A stretch of 64,000 bases of DNA from Halalkalibaculum roseum (GCF_011059145.1 NZ_JAALLT010000003.1:434001-498000), one strand, 5' to 3'; numbered from the stretch's first letter, positions 9,350 to 19,549 are shown. The notes: generated from the letters alone by a model not told the origin. A program made the numbers and translations.

Positions 9350-9880
9350 CTATTTCACTCTTTTGTACTCGATCCGCCAGTTGAGCATCCAGGTATCTCC
9401 TTCATTAGTGGATGATTCCCAGTCCCAGGTGAAGGTATTTTCAGTAATATCATAGAAAACCATTCGGCTAATGATGGTGTTGCCCTGGGGACCGGGTCTC
9501 GGCCCTGTTTGAAAGATTCGCTTGTTTCCGTCAACAGACCCAAGCAGATCAATATACCCACCCTGATTATCCGCCCATGCCTGGTGCCATGACTCTCTCT
9601 GCGGATTATAAACTGAAATACTTGTACCCTTGTATCCTTTTTGGGATCCTCCAGTGCTTTCGAAATGTTCCTGAATGACTTCTCCGTCAAGAATTTTTTC
9701 TATGACATTGATGCCCTTGCCCTGATTGCCCTGTTTATCAGTCCAGCTGAGCTCCCATTCTCCCACCCAAAAGTCAAAATACTGCTCCGGTTCTAAATCT
9801 TCGATACTATTTTGCGCATTGGCCGGTAAGCTTAAGAACAGAAGCAATAAAAAGAGTAAAGTAAATGACAAATATCTCAT
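9350..9880 (-). CDS. Secreted DUF1579-like protein of unknown function
   Basis: A 176-residue protein with a clear signal peptide: MRYLSFT, a leucine-rich core and cleavage after ANA around residue 22. The mature part opens with EQYFDFWVGEWELSW and continues as a beta-rich domain with many tryptophans, resembling the DUF1579/lipocalin-like 'residual activity' proteins. No catalytic motif is recognisable. It is probably periplasmic. It stands alone between two strong hairpins. Confidence 0.6.
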   Translation of the reverse strand: MRYLSFTLLFLLLLFLSLPANAQNSIEDLEPEQYFDFWVGEWELSWTDKQGNQGKGINVIEKILDGEVIQEHFESTGGSQKGYKGTSISVYNPQRESWHQAWADNQGGYIDLLGSVDGNKRIFQTGPRPGPQGNTIISRMVFYDITENTFTWDWESSTNEGDTWMLNWRIEYKRVK

Positions 9881-10051
9881 CGGTCCGAAATTGTAGTGAG
9901 GGATAAACTGAATCTAACATTATTGCTAGCCTACAATATAGCAAGTCTAGCTTGATAAAAGACCTGAGATGGTGTTAAGCGGCAATAACCCGGTTTAAAA
10001 TTCTGGGGATATAACCGGGCAGTTACTTGTCAGAAAAGAATATGACCTTAA

Positions 10052-10094
10052 TGTAACACACCTCCAAGGTTCAGGATCTTGGAGGTGTGTTACA
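10052..10094. terminator. 17-bp stem hairpin downstream of purL
   Basis: tgtaacacacctccaag pairs perfectly with cttggaggtgtgttaca around a 9-nt loop. It lies 21 nt past the stop codon of purL, so it is the likely purL terminator. Its core sequence resembles the hairpin at 9267-9304. Confidence 0.7.
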
Positions 10095-10114
10095 TCATAA
10101 AAATTAAAATATAC

Positions 10115-12358
10115 CTAAACCGGCAGCTGCATGGCTGAAGGAATAACTCCTTCATAGATCTTGCTAAGCTGATCTACGGGAAGGGCTACCAGGTTCTCTA
10201 TAACCAATTTACTGCCACCCGTCATACCTATTTTGTGAACCGGTATCCCGGCTTTGGAAAAATGGTTTTCCATAACCTCTTGTTGTTCTTCTGAGACAGT
10301 AATAACAACACCTGATTGTGCCTCGCTGTACATCACTTCATGACTGTCTTCTCCTAGTTCGGAAATATCGATAGCCGCCCCAATGCCTGAAAAAATTGAT
10401 TTTTCAGCTAGACTCACAGCCAAACCGCCATCAGAAAGATCATGCGCTGATTTTATCATGCCCTGTTTGATACTATCCAGAAGCGTTTCCTGAAGTTTAG
10501 CCTCAAATTCAAGATCGATGTCAGGAGTATCGCCGGTGGTCAGATCAAAGAGTGAACTCAGGTACTCCGTTCCGCCCAAGCCTGATCTCTCGGCACCGAT
10601 ATAATAGATAACATCATTCTCTTCTTTAAAACCCGGCGTCATCCTGTGGTTTTCAAGATCTTCAATGAGCCCGAGCATTCCGATAACCGGGGTTGGAAAT
10701 ACGGCTGCTTTTGGATTCTCGTTATAGAAACTGACATTACCGCCGGTAACCGGAGTGTTGAAGGTTCGACAAGCCTCGCCCATCCCTGCCAATGCCTCCT
10801 TAAATGTCCAGTACACCTCAGGTTTGTAAGGATTCCCAAAATTGAGGCAGTTCGTAATAGCCATCGGCTTTGCTCCGCTACAGACCACATTTCGTGCGGC
10901 TTCAGCTACTGCGATTTGTCCGCCTCTACGAGGATTTAAATACACATAACGTCCGTTACAGTCAGTCTTTACCGCCAGGCCTTTGTTGGTGCCTTTGATG
11001 CGAACCACGCCCGAATCAGAAGGTCCGGGTGCATTCACCGTATTGGTTCGTACCATGGTATCGTACTGCTCGTGAACCCATCGTTTGGATGCGATATTCG
11101 GCGATCCCAGCAGCTTTTTAAGGATATCATTGTGATCCTCGGGATGATCCAATGAGTCAGTATTAAAATTCTGAGTCTCATCCAGGTATGACGGACGTTT
11201 GGTTTCTCTTTCATAAACCGGTGCGCCACCACCCAATACGAGGCTGTCGGCCGGAATATCCGCCTTTGCTTCCCCATCTTTAAGATAGGTCACATTTTCT
11301 CCTTCAACGACTTCTCCAATGACAACCGCATTCAGATCCCATTTTTCATAAATATCGATGAGCTCCTGCTCGCGTCCCTTTTCAGCAACGATCAGCATGC
11401 GTTCCTGGCTTTCCGACAGCAGCATCTCATAGGCAGTCATACCTTTCTCACGCGCCGGCACTTTATCCAAGTCTAACCGCATGCCGCATTTGCCCTTGGC
11501 ACTCATCTCGGATGAGGAGCAGGAAATACCTGCGGCACCCATATCCTGCATGCCTACGATACCCCCGTTTTTGATGGCTTCCAGGGAGGCTTCCAGCAAC
11601 AGTTTTTCCGTAAATGGGTCACCGACCTGAACACTCGGACGCTTCTCTTCACTCTCCTCGCTGATCTCCTCCGAGGCAAAAGTAGCCCCATGGATACCAT
11701 CGCGCCCGGTACTCGACCCTACAATCAGTACGGGGTTGCCGACCCCTTCAGCAATAGCCGACACGGTCTGTCCTTCCTTGACAATACCCACGCTCATGGC
11801 ATTGACCAGCGGATTGCCTTCGTACTTTTCATCAAAATAAATTTCTCCGCCCACTACAGGTACTCCAAACGAATTACCGTAATCGGCAATCCCCCTTACC
11901 ACGCCGTCTAGCAGGAACCGTACTCGCTCATTATCGAGCTTTCCGAAACGCAGCGAATTTAGACTGGCCACGGGACGGGCACCCATAGTAAAAATATCAC
12001 GATGGATACCTCCTACACCTGTCGCTGCACCCTGGTACGGTTCAATCGCAGAAGGATGATTGTGACTTTCAACCTTAAAAGCACATCCGAGTCCGTCACC
12101 GATATCTACGAGTCCGGCGTTTTCTTCACCGGCTCCCACCAACAACTGGGGACCTTCATTGGGAAGTTTTTTTATTTCAAGGATGGAATTCTTGTAGGAG
12201 CAGTGCTCACTCCACATAACTGAATAGACACCCAGCTCCGTAAAGTTTGGAGTACGCCCCAGGTACTCTTTGATTTTCTCAAACTCTTCTTCATTAAGAC
12301 CGTGGTCTTTGGCCAGTTCCAGTGTTACTTCCGGTTCTTGTATAGTTTTTTCCGGCAT
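10115..12358 (-). CDS. purL: Phosphoribosylformylglycinamidine synthase subunit PurL
   Basis: A 747-residue protein of the small PurL type, which works with PurS and PurQ. It converts formylglycinamide ribonucleotide, ATP and glutamine-derived ammonia to the amidine in purine synthesis. Visible marks: [14 protein letters not shown] near the N-terminus, the [24 protein letters not shown]/substrate loop (of which ESHNHPSA is diagnostic), [16 protein letters not shown], and a second AIR-synthase half with TNCLNFGNP and [11 protein letters not shown]. purS and purQ are not in this window. A nucleotidase gene lies upstream on the same strand, with an imperfect palindrome between them. Confidence 0.95.
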   Translation of the reverse strand: MPEKTIQEPEVTLELAKDHGLNEEEFEKIKEYLGRTPNFTELGVYSVMWSEHCSYKNSILEIKKLPNEGPQLLVGAGEENAGLVDIGDGLGCAFKVESHNHPSAIEPYQGAATGVGGIHRDIFTMGARPVASLNSLRFGKLDNERVRFLLDGVVRGIADYGNSFGVPVVGGEIYFDEKYEGNPLVNAMSVGIVKEGQTVSAIAEGVGNPVLIVGSSTGRDGIHGATFASEEISEESEEKRPSVQVGDPFTEKLLLEASLEAIKNGGIVGMQDMGAAGISCSSSEMSAKGKCGMRLDLDKVPAREKGMTAYEMLLSESQERMLIVAEKGREQELIDIYEKWDLNAVVIGEVVEGENVTYLKDGEAKADIPADSLVLGGGAPVYERETKRPSYLDETQNFNTDSLDHPEDHNDILKKLLGSPNIASKRWVHEQYDTMVRTNTVNAPGPSDSGVVRIKGTNKGLAVKTDCNGRYVYLNPRRGGQIAVAEAARNVVCSGAKPMAITNCLNFGNPYKPEVYWTFKEALAGMGEACRTFNTPVTGGNVSFYNENPKAAVFPTPVIGMLGLIEDLENHRMTPGFKEENDVIYYIGAERSGLGGTEYLSSLFDLTTGDTPDIDLEFEAKLQETLLDSIKQGMIKSAHDLSDGGLAVSLAEKSIFSGIGAAIDISELGEDSHEVMYSEAQSGVVITVSEEQQEVMENHFSKAGIPVHKIGMTGGSKLVIENLVALPVDQLSKIYEGVIPSAMQLPV

Positions 12359-12385
12359 CAGTAGATCAATATTAGAAGTTAGAAG

Positions 12386-12435
12386 TATAACCTTGAAGAT
12401 AATGCTGCCTAATGCAGATTACCTTCAACATTATA
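12386..12435 (-). promoter_or_regulatory. Imperfect 22-bp inverted repeat ahead of purL
   Basis: tataaccttgaagataatgc and the matching right arm ending in ccttcaacattata pair with only a few mismatches. The element lies in the 85-nt gap between the nucleotidase gene and purL. It could terminate the first gene or regulate purL. It has no strong T-run. Confidence 0.45.
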
Positions 12436-12443
12436 CTGTTAAA

Positions 12444-13142
12444 TTATACCTCCAGGTAACGGTACAAGTCATTGAATGTATTGAAGACAATATCGGCTTT
12501 ATCATGCTCCTCTTCTACCCCATTAGAGGTGTACCAGGCAACTTTCCAACCGTAAGAAGTACCGCCAAGGACATCTGAATTATAAGAGTCTCCAATATAA
12601 AGGATATCACTCGCATCATATCCTGTCAGCTCAGTAGCATACTCAAAAATCCTGGGGTCTGGTTTCAAGTGACCTACATCCTCAGATATCACTAGCTGAC
12701 TGGCATGGGAATAGAGATTAAATTGTTCAAACTTGGCTTTTTGAGTCTCCGAAAACCCATTGGTCAATATCCCGGTCTCAAAATCTTTTCTAATTGAATG
12801 AAAGGCTTTTTCAGCCCCTTGAACCCACTCCCAATGGTTGCGATAGAAACCCATGTAGGCCGTCCCGATTTCTTCATAACGGCTACCATCCAATCCCAGC
12901 TTCTCCAGTGTTTCTTCGAAACGGTTACGCTGCAGCTGTTCCCGGGCAATTTCACCCTCACCGTATAATTTCCACTGGCGACTGTTGACCTTATGGTAGG
13001 TATCTATGAGATCTGCAACGTCCGTGTCTCGGAAGCAGTCGAAGTGCTCATGAATATCATTTAAAGCACTTTTTTCAGCACTTTTATGATCCAGGAGCGT
13101 GTCATCCAGATCAAAATAAATAAATTTAGGTTTCACTTTCAT
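12444..13142 (-). CDS. YjjG-family noncanonical pyrimidine nucleotidase (HAD)
   Basis: A 232-residue HAD hydrolase with a complete catalytic set: motif I DLDDTLLDH near residue 10, motif II in LTNGFSETQ, the motif III lysine in GHLKPDPRIF, and motif IV IGDSYNSDVLG. The length and the DLDDTLLDHK opening fit the YjjG/TIGR02254 group, which dephosphorylates odd pyrimidine nucleotides as house-cleaning. It is a cytoplasmic, magnesium-dependent enzyme. It precedes purL on the same strand by 85 nt and may share its transcript. Confidence 0.8.
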   Translation of the reverse strand: MKVKPKFIYFDLDDTLLDHKSAEKSALNDIHEHFDCFRDTDVADLIDTYHKVNSRQWKLYGEGEIAREQLQRNRFEETLEKLGLDGSRYEEIGTAYMGFYRNHWEWVQGAEKAFHSIRKDFETGILTNGFSETQKAKFEQFNLYSHASQLVISEDVGHLKPDPRIFEYATELTGYDASDILYIGDSYNSDVLGGTSYGWKVAWYTSNGVEEEHDKADIVFNTFNDLYRYLEV

Positions 13143-13254
13143 TAGGGGGCTTTTAATTCAAGGCCAAAGATAGGGAACTTCAATCAGATCGGAAAATAGA
13201 TTTGGCCATCTGCATTACACCAATAAGTTGTTTATCTATAACTTAAATTTGGAA

Positions 13255-13300
13255 ACGAATGAGAACTAAAGGAGCTGTATCCTTTTTATTCTCATTTCGT
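13255..13300 (+). promoter_or_regulatory. Nested hairpin upstream of lemA
   Basis: An outer stem (acgaa-tgagaa with ttctca-tttcgt) encloses an inner stem aaagga/tccttt with a 6-nt loop. It ends 43 nt before the lemA start codon in a divergent intergenic region, so it may be part of the lemA 5' leader. Function is unproven. Confidence 0.4.
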
Positions 13301-13343
13301 ATATTGAAGCGCTTAGGAAATAATCCATAAACCATTTTTACAC

Positions 13344-13931
13344 ATGAATATTAAAACTCTTATCGTCTTGGGGATTGTTGCCCTTCTGGTAATTTTTGGG
13401 ATCAGCTCCTACAATGGTCTGGTTCAAAAACAGGAAACCGTAAACCAGGCTTGGGCACAAGTAGAAAATCAATATCAACGCCGGTCTGAATTGATACCTA
13501 ATCTGGTAAACACCGTGAAAGGTGCTGCTGATTTTGAACAAGAGACACTGACACAGGTCACCGAAGCCAGAAGCCGGGCAACCTCCATTCAGGTTACTGC
13601 CGAAGATTTAAATAATCCTGAAAAACTGGCCCAGTTCCAACAGGCACAGAGCCAGCTTTCCGGCGCCCTGTCTCGCTTGTTGGCAACCGTGGAGCGTTAC
13701 CCCGAGCTGCAGGCGAACCAGAACTTTCTGGACTTGCAATCTCAGCTTGAGGGCACAGAGAATAGGATCGCTACCGAACGCATGAGATTCAACCAGTCTG
13801 TGCAGACCTACAACACATCCATCAGAACATTTCCAAGTAATATCTTTGCGGGGATATTTGGTTTTGATAGCAAGGCCTATTTTGAAGCAGACGAGGGAGC
13901 CCAGGAAGCTCCCGAAGTGAATTTTGACTAG
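13344..13931 (+). CDS. LemA family protein
   Basis: A 195-residue protein with one N-terminal membrane helix (residues 4-22) and a helical cytoplasmic or periplasmic domain. Family marks are YNGLVQKQETVNQAWAQVE, the RRSELIPNLVNTVKG stretch, and the final SNIFAGIFGF segment. LemA proteins are often found with TPM-domain proteins, as here, and are linked to envelope stress; their molecular role is unsettled. It is the first gene of a three-gene unit, 17 nt before the next gene. Confidence 0.9.
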   Translation: MNIKTLIVLGIVALLVIFGISSYNGLVQKQETVNQAWAQVENQYQRRSELIPNLVNTVKGAADFEQETLTQVTEARSRATSIQVTAEDLNNPEKLAQFQQAQSQLSGALSRLLATVERYPELQANQNFLDLQSQLEGTENRIATERMRFNQSVQTYNTSIRTFPSNIFAGIFGFDSKAYFEADEGAQEAPEVNFD

Positions 13932-13948
13932 CTTGCAAATTATAGATC

Positions 13949-14398
13949 ATGTCTGACAACGGTTTTCTTACGGAAAAACAGGAACAGAGGATTATCAAGG
14001 CTATTGCTGAAGCCGAGAATAAAACATCGGGTGAGCTGCGTGTTCACATTGAACACAAAAGCAAAAGAGATCCTCTGGAACGTGCTGCTCGCATTTTCCA
14101 TGAGTTGGGCATGGATGATACCGAACTCCAGAATGGAGTATTAATATATATTGCCAGCGAGGATCACAAAGCTGCGGTATATGCCGGTAAGGGAATTCAT
14201 GAACAGGTAGAAGATGGATTCTGGAGTGATGTACTGAATATCTTGCTGGATTACTTCAAAAAAGAGGAGTATGAAAATGGAATTGTGGAGGCTGTTAAGA
14301 AAGTCGGTGAAAAGTTAAAAGAGTTGTACCCCTATCAGAGCGGCGACATAAATGAATTGTCCAACGAAATCAGCTATTACAAAAACGATGAAGAGTAG
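13949..14398 (+). CDS. TPM domain protein, soluble form
   Basis: A 149-residue TPM_phosphatase-type domain protein with no signal peptide. It starts with an ITEKQEQRIIKAIAEAE-like helix and carries the GELRVHIEH strand and GVLIYIASEDHKAAVYAGKGI, the usual TPM core. TPM domains occur in photosystem repair and envelope quality-control proteins; a phosphatase role was proposed from plants. Its stop overlaps the beginning of the next frame, which argues for translational coupling. Confidence 0.8.
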   Translation: MSDNGFLTEKQEQRIIKAIAEAENKTSGELRVHIEHKSKRDPLERAARIFHELGMDDTELQNGVLIYIASEDHKAAVYAGKGIHEQVEDGFWSDVLNILLDYFKKEEYENGIVEAVKKVGEKLKELYPYQSGDINELSNEISYYKNDEE

Positions 14399-15275
14399 CA
14401 CATTCGGTAAACAAAGCAACAATTCGAAAGCCGCCAAGTCACAAAAGTATTCGACGGAGCAGGTAGCCGGACCTATTACGATTTCTCAGTCCTTTCATCA
14501 AAATAGGGTGACACAAATTTTGCGAAGATACCTTTCGGTATTGGTATTTCTTCTCATCCCTTTAACACTTATAGCGCAGGACTTTCCTTCTGAGTCAACA
14601 GGCATGGTCAGCGATTTTGCCAATGTCTTTACCTCTTCTGAGCAGCAGCGGCTGGAAACAAAACTTCGCAATTATCGCGATTCCACCACCAACGTTATTG
14701 CAGTAGCCACTCTTCCTGATTTAAAAGGGTATGACATACAGCAGGTTGGCACAGAGCTCTTCAATGAATGGCGCATGTGGCATGAAGAGCGCTATAATGG
14801 CGTGTTGTTGCTCATCGCGCCCAATGAACGAAAAGTCCGAATCGAGGTTGGATACGGCCTCGAAGGAGCCATAACGGATGCGATGTCAAGCCGTATTATC
14901 CGAGAAGTGATTACTCCTGAGTTCCGGAGCGGTAATTTTTATGCAGGAATCGATAAAGCCACTACCATTATGATCGATCTGGCTGAGGGTGAGTTTGAAG
15001 GAAGGATGCCGGAAAGCAGCAGCTCAGGAGAGGACGATCTGGTATCCACCATTATTTTTATACTATTTATCTTCTATGTGATCTATTCTATTTTCCGTCG
15101 CGGCGGTGGCGGTCGAGGCAAACGCAGAAGAAGAACGCTGGGATCCGGCGGTTTCATTTGGGTTGGCGGAGGCAGCTCCGGCGGCTTTAGCGGTGGAGGT
15201 GGCGGAGGCTTCGGAGGTTTCAGCGGTGGCGGAGGCTTCGGTTCCGGTGGCGGAGGTGCCAGCGGAGGATGGTGA
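14388..15275 (+). CDS. Membrane TPM domain protein with glycine-rich tail (YgcG type)
   Basis: A protein of about 295 residues from the ATG at 14388, which overlaps the previous stop. The order is: basic leader, hydrophobic signal (YLSVLVFLLIPLTLIA), TPM domain (MVSDFANVFTSSEQQRLE to GYGLEGAITDAMSSRII), one membrane helix (TIIFILFIFYVIYSIF), then RRGGGGRGKRRRR and a long Gly/Ser tail. A GTG at 14518 with the upstream wording aaatagg would give a more typical signal peptide start and is a real alternative. It is third in the lemA-TPM-TPM unit and probably sits in the inner membrane with the tail in the cytoplasm. Confidence 0.8.
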   Translation: MKSSTFGKQSNNSKAAKSQKYSTEQVAGPITISQSFHQNRVTQILRRYLSVLVFLLIPLTLIAQDFPSESTGMVSDFANVFTSSEQQRLETKLRNYRDSTTNVIAVATLPDLKGYDIQQVGTELFNEWRMWHEERYNGVLLLIAPNERKVRIEVGYGLEGAITDAMSSRIIREVITPEFRSGNFYAGIDKATTIMIDLAEGEFEGRMPESSSSGEDDLVSTIIFILFIFYVIYSIFRRGGGGRGKRRRRTLGSGGFIWVGGGSSGGFSGGGGGGFGGFSGGGGFGSGGGGASGGW

Positions 15276-15365
15276 GGGTAGTTATTGATTTACTGATTTA
15301 CTGAGTTGGTGAATTTCCGGTAACCTGCTTGTATAAGACTGAGAATAATAAATCTTCACTTATCT

Positions 15366-15390
15366 GTTTCCGATGCTCTGCTGCGGAAAC
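15366..15390 (-). repeat. Conserved-loop hairpin, copy A
   Basis: Read on the minus strand: stem gtttccg, loop cagcagagcat, stem cggaaac (7 bp). The loop differs by one base from the loops at 36854-36882 and 48723-48753, while the stems differ. It lies between convergent genes. Confidence 0.55.
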
Positions 15391-15519
15391 TTGGTGATAC
15401 TTACTCCATTCTATAGAAACTACCGGTCTTATATGATTCCTGAAATACAATCGCTCCATTCCAGATATTCTTAAGGAGTAGAGCACGGTAAGCAGGATAA
15501 ACGACAATCTCATTAAATG

Positions 15520-15555
15520 AAAGAGGCCTTATCCTGTATAGGATAAGGCCTCTTT
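15520..15555. terminator. Bidirectional terminator between lemA-TPM unit and fadE
   Basis: A 15-bp perfect stem, aaagaggccttatcc with its complement, around loop TGTATA, with T-rich flanks on both strands. It lies between convergent transcription units. Confidence 0.8.
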
Positions 15556-15607
15556 ACTTATTTTATTTTGGACTGAGCACTCTATGCAAACTCAGTGCTA
15601 AACGCTG

Positions 15608-18121
15608 TTACTCTGCTTTCTCTGTAGCAGCCTGCATCTCCTGTTTGGGATGCGCCTTTTCTGTTTTTATCGGTGAATTCGGCGTATCATGCAGATACTC
15701 ATCCAGCGTGAATTCATCTACCTGAACTACATCAATACGAGCGTCTTCAGCTTTTCGAATAAGTTCCGCTTCCTCGTCGTTAATGATACCTTTATCCAGG
15801 GCTTCATCGATCACAAAGCGTGGCTGCGTTTTGGGCAGCTCTTTCTTCTTGGTTGCCACATGAATCTTCTTGTAGACAGGTTCGGCTTCTACTAAGGCAT
15901 TCAGAGCATATTCGTAGCGGCCAAGAGCCTCTTCCTTATCTTTAGGAACATATATTCCGGATGTGAGACGATCACGGACCTCACCCGGCTCCTGCATGGC
16001 TTGCGCCACTTTACTGCCAAGCTTATCGGATGGCATACTGCTGATACGGTTCATGCGAGACCACAGCGCTATCGGCCCCTTGAAAAGCCACGATAGACCC
16101 GGAACTTTTATTTCTTTGAAAATACCATCAAAGGCATTCTGAATCTGAGAGAAGCCGTATTGCATGGTCCAATCGAGAAATATTTCATCTTCTTTCTTGC
16201 GTCCCTCTGCCTCATACCTTCGCAAGGTTGATGTAATCAGATACATCCAGCCTAGTATATCGGCAAATCTACCGCTTATCTTCTCTTTAATTTTCAGTCC
16301 GCCACCGTAGGAGCCCAGCGCAATATCTGCCATGAAAGCAAATGTGGCTGAGGTCCATGCCAGTTTTTTGTAGTATTTGGCTACCGGACCTTTGGTCGGT
16401 GCTGAAGCAATTCTTCCACGGGTAAGGCTCATCAGCAAGGCTCTTGCCGAATTTTGACAGACATGACCAATGTGCTTCCAGAATACATCATCGAAGGCTT
16501 TCACATCCTTGTTTGTCAGTGCCTCGATTTCTTTGAAGGCATACGGATGACAACGGATGGCACCTTGACCAAATATCATCAGGGTGCGTGTCAGTATATT
16601 GGCTCCTTCCACCGTTATGGCTATGGGAGTAGCAATATAGCTATGAGCAAACAGGTTTCTGGGGCCGCGTGAAATGGCAGCGCCCCCCTGAACATCCATG
16701 GCATCATTGACTACCTTCCTTCCCAACTCAGTGAAGTAGTATTTGGCAATAGCGGTGATCACGGCCGGTTTGTTTCCGATATCCAGTCCGCCGCAGGTGT
16801 AGCGCCGGCCGGCTTCCATCAGGTAGGTAAAACCTCCCACCCTGGCCATCGGCTCTTCAATACCTTCAAACTTACCGATATTGATTCCAAACTGTCTGCG
16901 CACTGCCGCGTAGGCACCGAGTGCCCGACTGGCCGTTTTCGATCCGCCCACACTTTGAGCAGGCAGTGAAATACCGCGTCCAACGCCCAGCGATTCCATG
17001 AGCATTCTCCAGCCATTGCCGGCTTGTTCGGGCCCACCAATGATTTGATCCACGGAAATAACCGCATCATTACCGTCAATCGGACAGTTGTAAAACGGAA
17101 CACCCAAAGGATCGTGTCTTCGGCCCAATACAATACCCTCCGTGTCACTGGGTATCAGAGCACAGGTAATACCGAGATTCTCTCCTTTACCCAAATGGTT
17201 TTCAGGATCACGAAGCTTGAAAGCCAATCCAATTACTGTTGAAATTGCGGCAAGGGTAATGTAACGCTTATTAAAGTTCAGCCTGATCTTCAGCTCACCG
17301 TCATCGTCTTTAAACACCACCCCTTCTGCAGTCATAGCACCTGCATCGGAACCTGCAGTGGGCTCAGTGAGACCGAAGCACGGCATCTCCTCACCGGTTG
17401 CCAGTTTCGGCAGGTAGTGATCCTTCTGTTCATCCGTACCGTAATGCATCAACAGCTCGGCCGGACCCAGTGAATTGGGTACCATTACTGTAGTGGCCAA
17501 TGGACCGCAACGAGACGCCAATTTGGTGATGATAGCACTGTGAGCAGAAGCTGAGAATTCAAGCCCACCATACTTTTCGGGTATGATCAAGCCAAAAAAC
17601 TTGTTCTCCCGCAGATAATCCCACGTCTCATCGGTAAATCCCTTTCTGACAAACACATCCCAGTCACTGACCATACCGCATAGCTCCTCTACCGGCCCGT
17701 CCAGAAAAGCCTGCTCTTTGTCAGACAATTCAGGATAGCTTTCTGCAGCAAGGCGATCCATGTCGGGTTTGCCGGAAAAGAGTTCGGCATCTACCCACGT
17801 CGTTCCCGCTTCAATCGCTGTTCTTTCGGTTTGGGATATCTTTGGCAGGAAGTTCAATGCATCCAACAGCTTCATGATGCCGTTGGTTATCAGCGTTCTC
17901 CTGATAGGCTTGATATTAAACACCAGGCAAACGACAGCGTAAGTGATCAAGAGCCATGCCGGGGCATTGACTCCCCACAGGGTAATAAAACCTGCAACCG
18001 CCCAAATACTAAGCGGTACGCCCCAAAAGGCGAACAAGATTCCTACGACTAAAAAGCCTGTAATGATAGTCCAAACGGGAAATTGATTTAAAAATCCCAA
18101 GCTTTCAATTAACGTTTCCAT
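15608..18121 (-). CDS. fadE: Acyl-CoA dehydrogenase, FadE type
   Basis: An 837-residue enzyme matching the long FadE layout (Escherichia coli FadE is 814). N-terminal hydrophobic helices (roughly 15-75) are followed by the acyl-CoA dehydrogenase core with [34 protein letters not shown] and [10 protein letters not shown], then [20 protein letters not shown] and a DUF1974-type C-terminus. It performs the first oxidation step of fatty acid beta-oxidation with FAD, at the inner membrane. It is the second gene after a TetR regulator (33-nt gap), which probably controls it in response to acyl-CoA. Confidence 0.92.
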   Translation of the reverse strand: METLIESLGFLNQFPVWTIITGFLVVGILFAFWGVPLSIWAVAGFITLWGVNAPAWLLITYAVVCLVFNIKPIRRTLITNGIMKLLDALNFLPKISQTERTAIEAGTTWVDAELFSGKPDMDRLAAESYPELSDKEQAFLDGPVEELCGMVSDWDVFVRKGFTDETWDYLRENKFFGLIIPEKYGGLEFSASAHSAIITKLASRCGPLATTVMVPNSLGPAELLMHYGTDEQKDHYLPKLATGEEMPCFGLTEPTAGSDAGAMTAEGVVFKDDDGELKIRLNFNKRYITLAAISTVIGLAFKLRDPENHLGKGENLGITCALIPSDTEGIVLGRRHDPLGVPFYNCPIDGNDAVISVDQIIGGPEQAGNGWRMLMESLGVGRGISLPAQSVGGSKTASRALGAYAAVRRQFGINIGKFEGIEEPMARVGGFTYLMEAGRRYTCGGLDIGNKPAVITAIAKYYFTELGRKVVNDAMDVQGGAAISRGPRNLFAHSYIATPIAITVEGANILTRTLMIFGQGAIRCHPYAFKEIEALTNKDVKAFDDVFWKHIGHVCQNSARALLMSLTRGRIASAPTKGPVAKYYKKLAWTSATFAFMADIALGSYGGGLKIKEKISGRFADILGWMYLITSTLRRYEAEGRKKEDEIFLDWTMQYGFSQIQNAFDGIFKEIKVPGLSWLFKGPIALWSRMNRISSMPSDKLGSKVAQAMQEPGEVRDRLTSGIYVPKDKEEALGRYEYALNALVEAEPVYKKIHVATKKKELPKTQPRFVIDEALDKGIINDEEAELIRKAEDARIDVVQVDEFTLDEYLHDTPNSPIKTEKAHPKQEMQAATEKAE

Positions 18122-18154
18122 GGCGGATCCTCCGGGTATTGGTTAAATTCAAAC

Positions 18155-18760
18155 TTAATCTTTTAAACTGGCCGGTATGGCAGTTCGAACATGAAAACCA
18201 TGGATAATATGTTCAATGGCTTGTCCGATGAATTCCTGCTGGTTCAAACGGTTATCCAGTCTTTTAGTTAATACTACAGACATCACTCCGTGCAACTGCG
18301 CCCAGAACGTATAGGCAGCAATGCGCGGATGATCTTCATCCAGTAAATTCTTCTCTACTCCTTCTTCTAAAACTTCTGTTACAATTTCGTAGCCGCGCCT
18401 GGCTTTTCTGAACTTCTCCTTTGGGTAACGCGATATTTGGTCAGAACTTACGGTATAGATAATCTGGTACTCTTTTGTGTTCTCTAATGCAAACTCAACG
18501 TAAACTCTTGCGAGAATATTCAGTTTTTCCAAAGGATCTGTCTTGCCCTTGATGGATTCCTCCAACTTATTATTCAATCTATCAATTGATTCTTCCATCA
18601 AAGCGTGGATCAGATGATCTTTACTCTCAAAATGAAGATATATACTGGTTGCACTTACACCGGTCTCCCGGGCAATTTTTCGCAGCGAAAAGTTACGCTG
18701 ACCCTCTTCCAGCAGAATCTTTCTGGCTGAATCGAGCAGCCGTTCTCTGAGGTCGGACAT
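18155..18760 (-). CDS. TetR family transcriptional regulator, probably of fatty acid oxidation
   Basis: A 201-residue protein with the TetR N-terminal HTH (DSARKILLEEGQRNFSLRKIA, then TGVSATSIYLHFESKDHLI) and a C-terminal ligand domain of WHG/TetR_C type. It is transcribed with fadE, the usual arrangement for an acyl-CoA-responsive repressor (FadR/PsrA-like role). A perfect palindrome GTTAACAgTGTTAAC lies 19 nt upstream of its start, consistent with autoregulation. The ligand is inferred from context only. Confidence 0.82.
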   Translation of the reverse strand: MSDLRERLLDSARKILLEEGQRNFSLRKIARETGVSATSIYLHFESKDHLIHALMEESIDRLNNKLEESIKGKTDPLEKLNILARVYVEFALENTKEYQIIYTVSSDQISRYPKEKFRKARRGYEIVTEVLEEGVEKNLLDEDHPRIAAYTFWAQLHGVMSVVLTKRLDNRLNQQEFIGQAIEHIIHGFHVRTAIPASLKD

Positions 18761-18778
18761 CTTTTATTTCCTTAATAG

Positions 18779-18793
18779 GTTAACAGTGTTAAC
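18779..18793. promoter_or_regulatory. Palindromic TetR-type operator
   Basis: GTTAACA-g-TGTTAAC is a perfect 7+1+7 palindrome, beginning 19 nt upstream of the tetR start codon. The size and position fit an operator for the regulator encoded next to it, controlling tetR-fadE. Confidence 0.6.
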
Positions 18794-18889
18794 TAAGAAA
18801 TAAACAATTCCGCTTTTAAAGTCAATATTTACCGTATAGCGTGCTTAAAATTGGTTGAAACTGGCTAAATTGAAAAAATAAGAAAGGCT

Positions 18890-19549
18890 TTACAGTGAAA
18901 ACTGAAGATATTTTATAATTTTGCCCTTTTTGAGATGCTTACGCTCAAAATCAGTTTTCAGGGTCAAAATATCATCATCCGGACAGTCGGAATAAATATC
19001 TTCCACTTCATCCTGTATGCGTCCCCCGTTTTTTTCAACCGAATATTTGCTGAATTTAAAGAGGTCCTCACTATCAGTCTTCAGATGTATGGGTCCTGAT
19101 TTTTGAAGAATATTCCGGTAGATAGCTAGAAATTTATCTGATGTCAGTCTTTTGCTTCTGTTACCCCCTCTCAGGTAGGGATCAGGAAAAGTAATCCATA
19201 TCTCTTCCACCTCTCCCTCATCGAAGTACTCATCAAGATGATCGATATAAATTCTCAGAAACCTGGCGTTTGAAAGTTGCTCTTCCCTTGCCTTACGCGC
19301 ACCTTTCCAGAGTCGTGACCCCTTTATGTCTATCCCAACATAATTTCTGGACGGGTATTTTCTTGCAAGGCCCACCGTGTAGTCACCTTTGCCGCAGGCT
19401 AGTTCCAGCGTGATTGGATTTTCATTGCCAAAGATTTCCTCCTTCCAAACTCCTTTCGGTTTCGACCGGGCATCCTGAAAATCAGTGAGCTCGAGCACGT
19501 TTTCAAATTGATCGATATCCTCAAATCGCTGAAGCTTGGTTTTGGCCAT
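18890..19549 (-). CDS. trmB: tRNA (guanine-N7-)-methyltransferase
   Basis: A 219-residue SAM-dependent methyltransferase that modifies G46 of tRNA. It has the SAM-binding ELACGKGDYTVGLARKYP, the family-specific FVGIDIKGSRLWKGARKA-like segment, and the catalytic ITFPDPYLRGGNRSKRLTS. The length is standard. It lies about 110 nt downstream of pdxH on the same strand and may be the last gene of that transcript. Confidence 0.92.
   Translation of the reverse strand: MAKTKLQRFEDIDQFENVLELTDFQDARSKPKGVWKEEIFGNENPITLELACGKGDYTVGLARKYPSRNYVGIDIKGSRLWKGARKAREEQLSNARFLRIYIDHLDEYFDEGEVEEIWITFPDPYLRGGNRSKRLTSDKFLAIYRNILQKSGPIHLKTDSEDLFKFSKYSVEKNGGRIQDEVEDIYSDCPDDDILTLKTDFERKHLKKGKIIKYLQFSL

Larger units (their letters stand above)
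15276..15607. other. 332-nt convergent intergenic region with two hairpins
   Basis: No gene is supported between the TPM gene and fadE. It holds the conserved-loop hairpin (15366-15390) and a strong bidirectional terminator (15520-15555). A short minus-strand frame at 15298-15513 has no family features. Confidence 0.5.
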
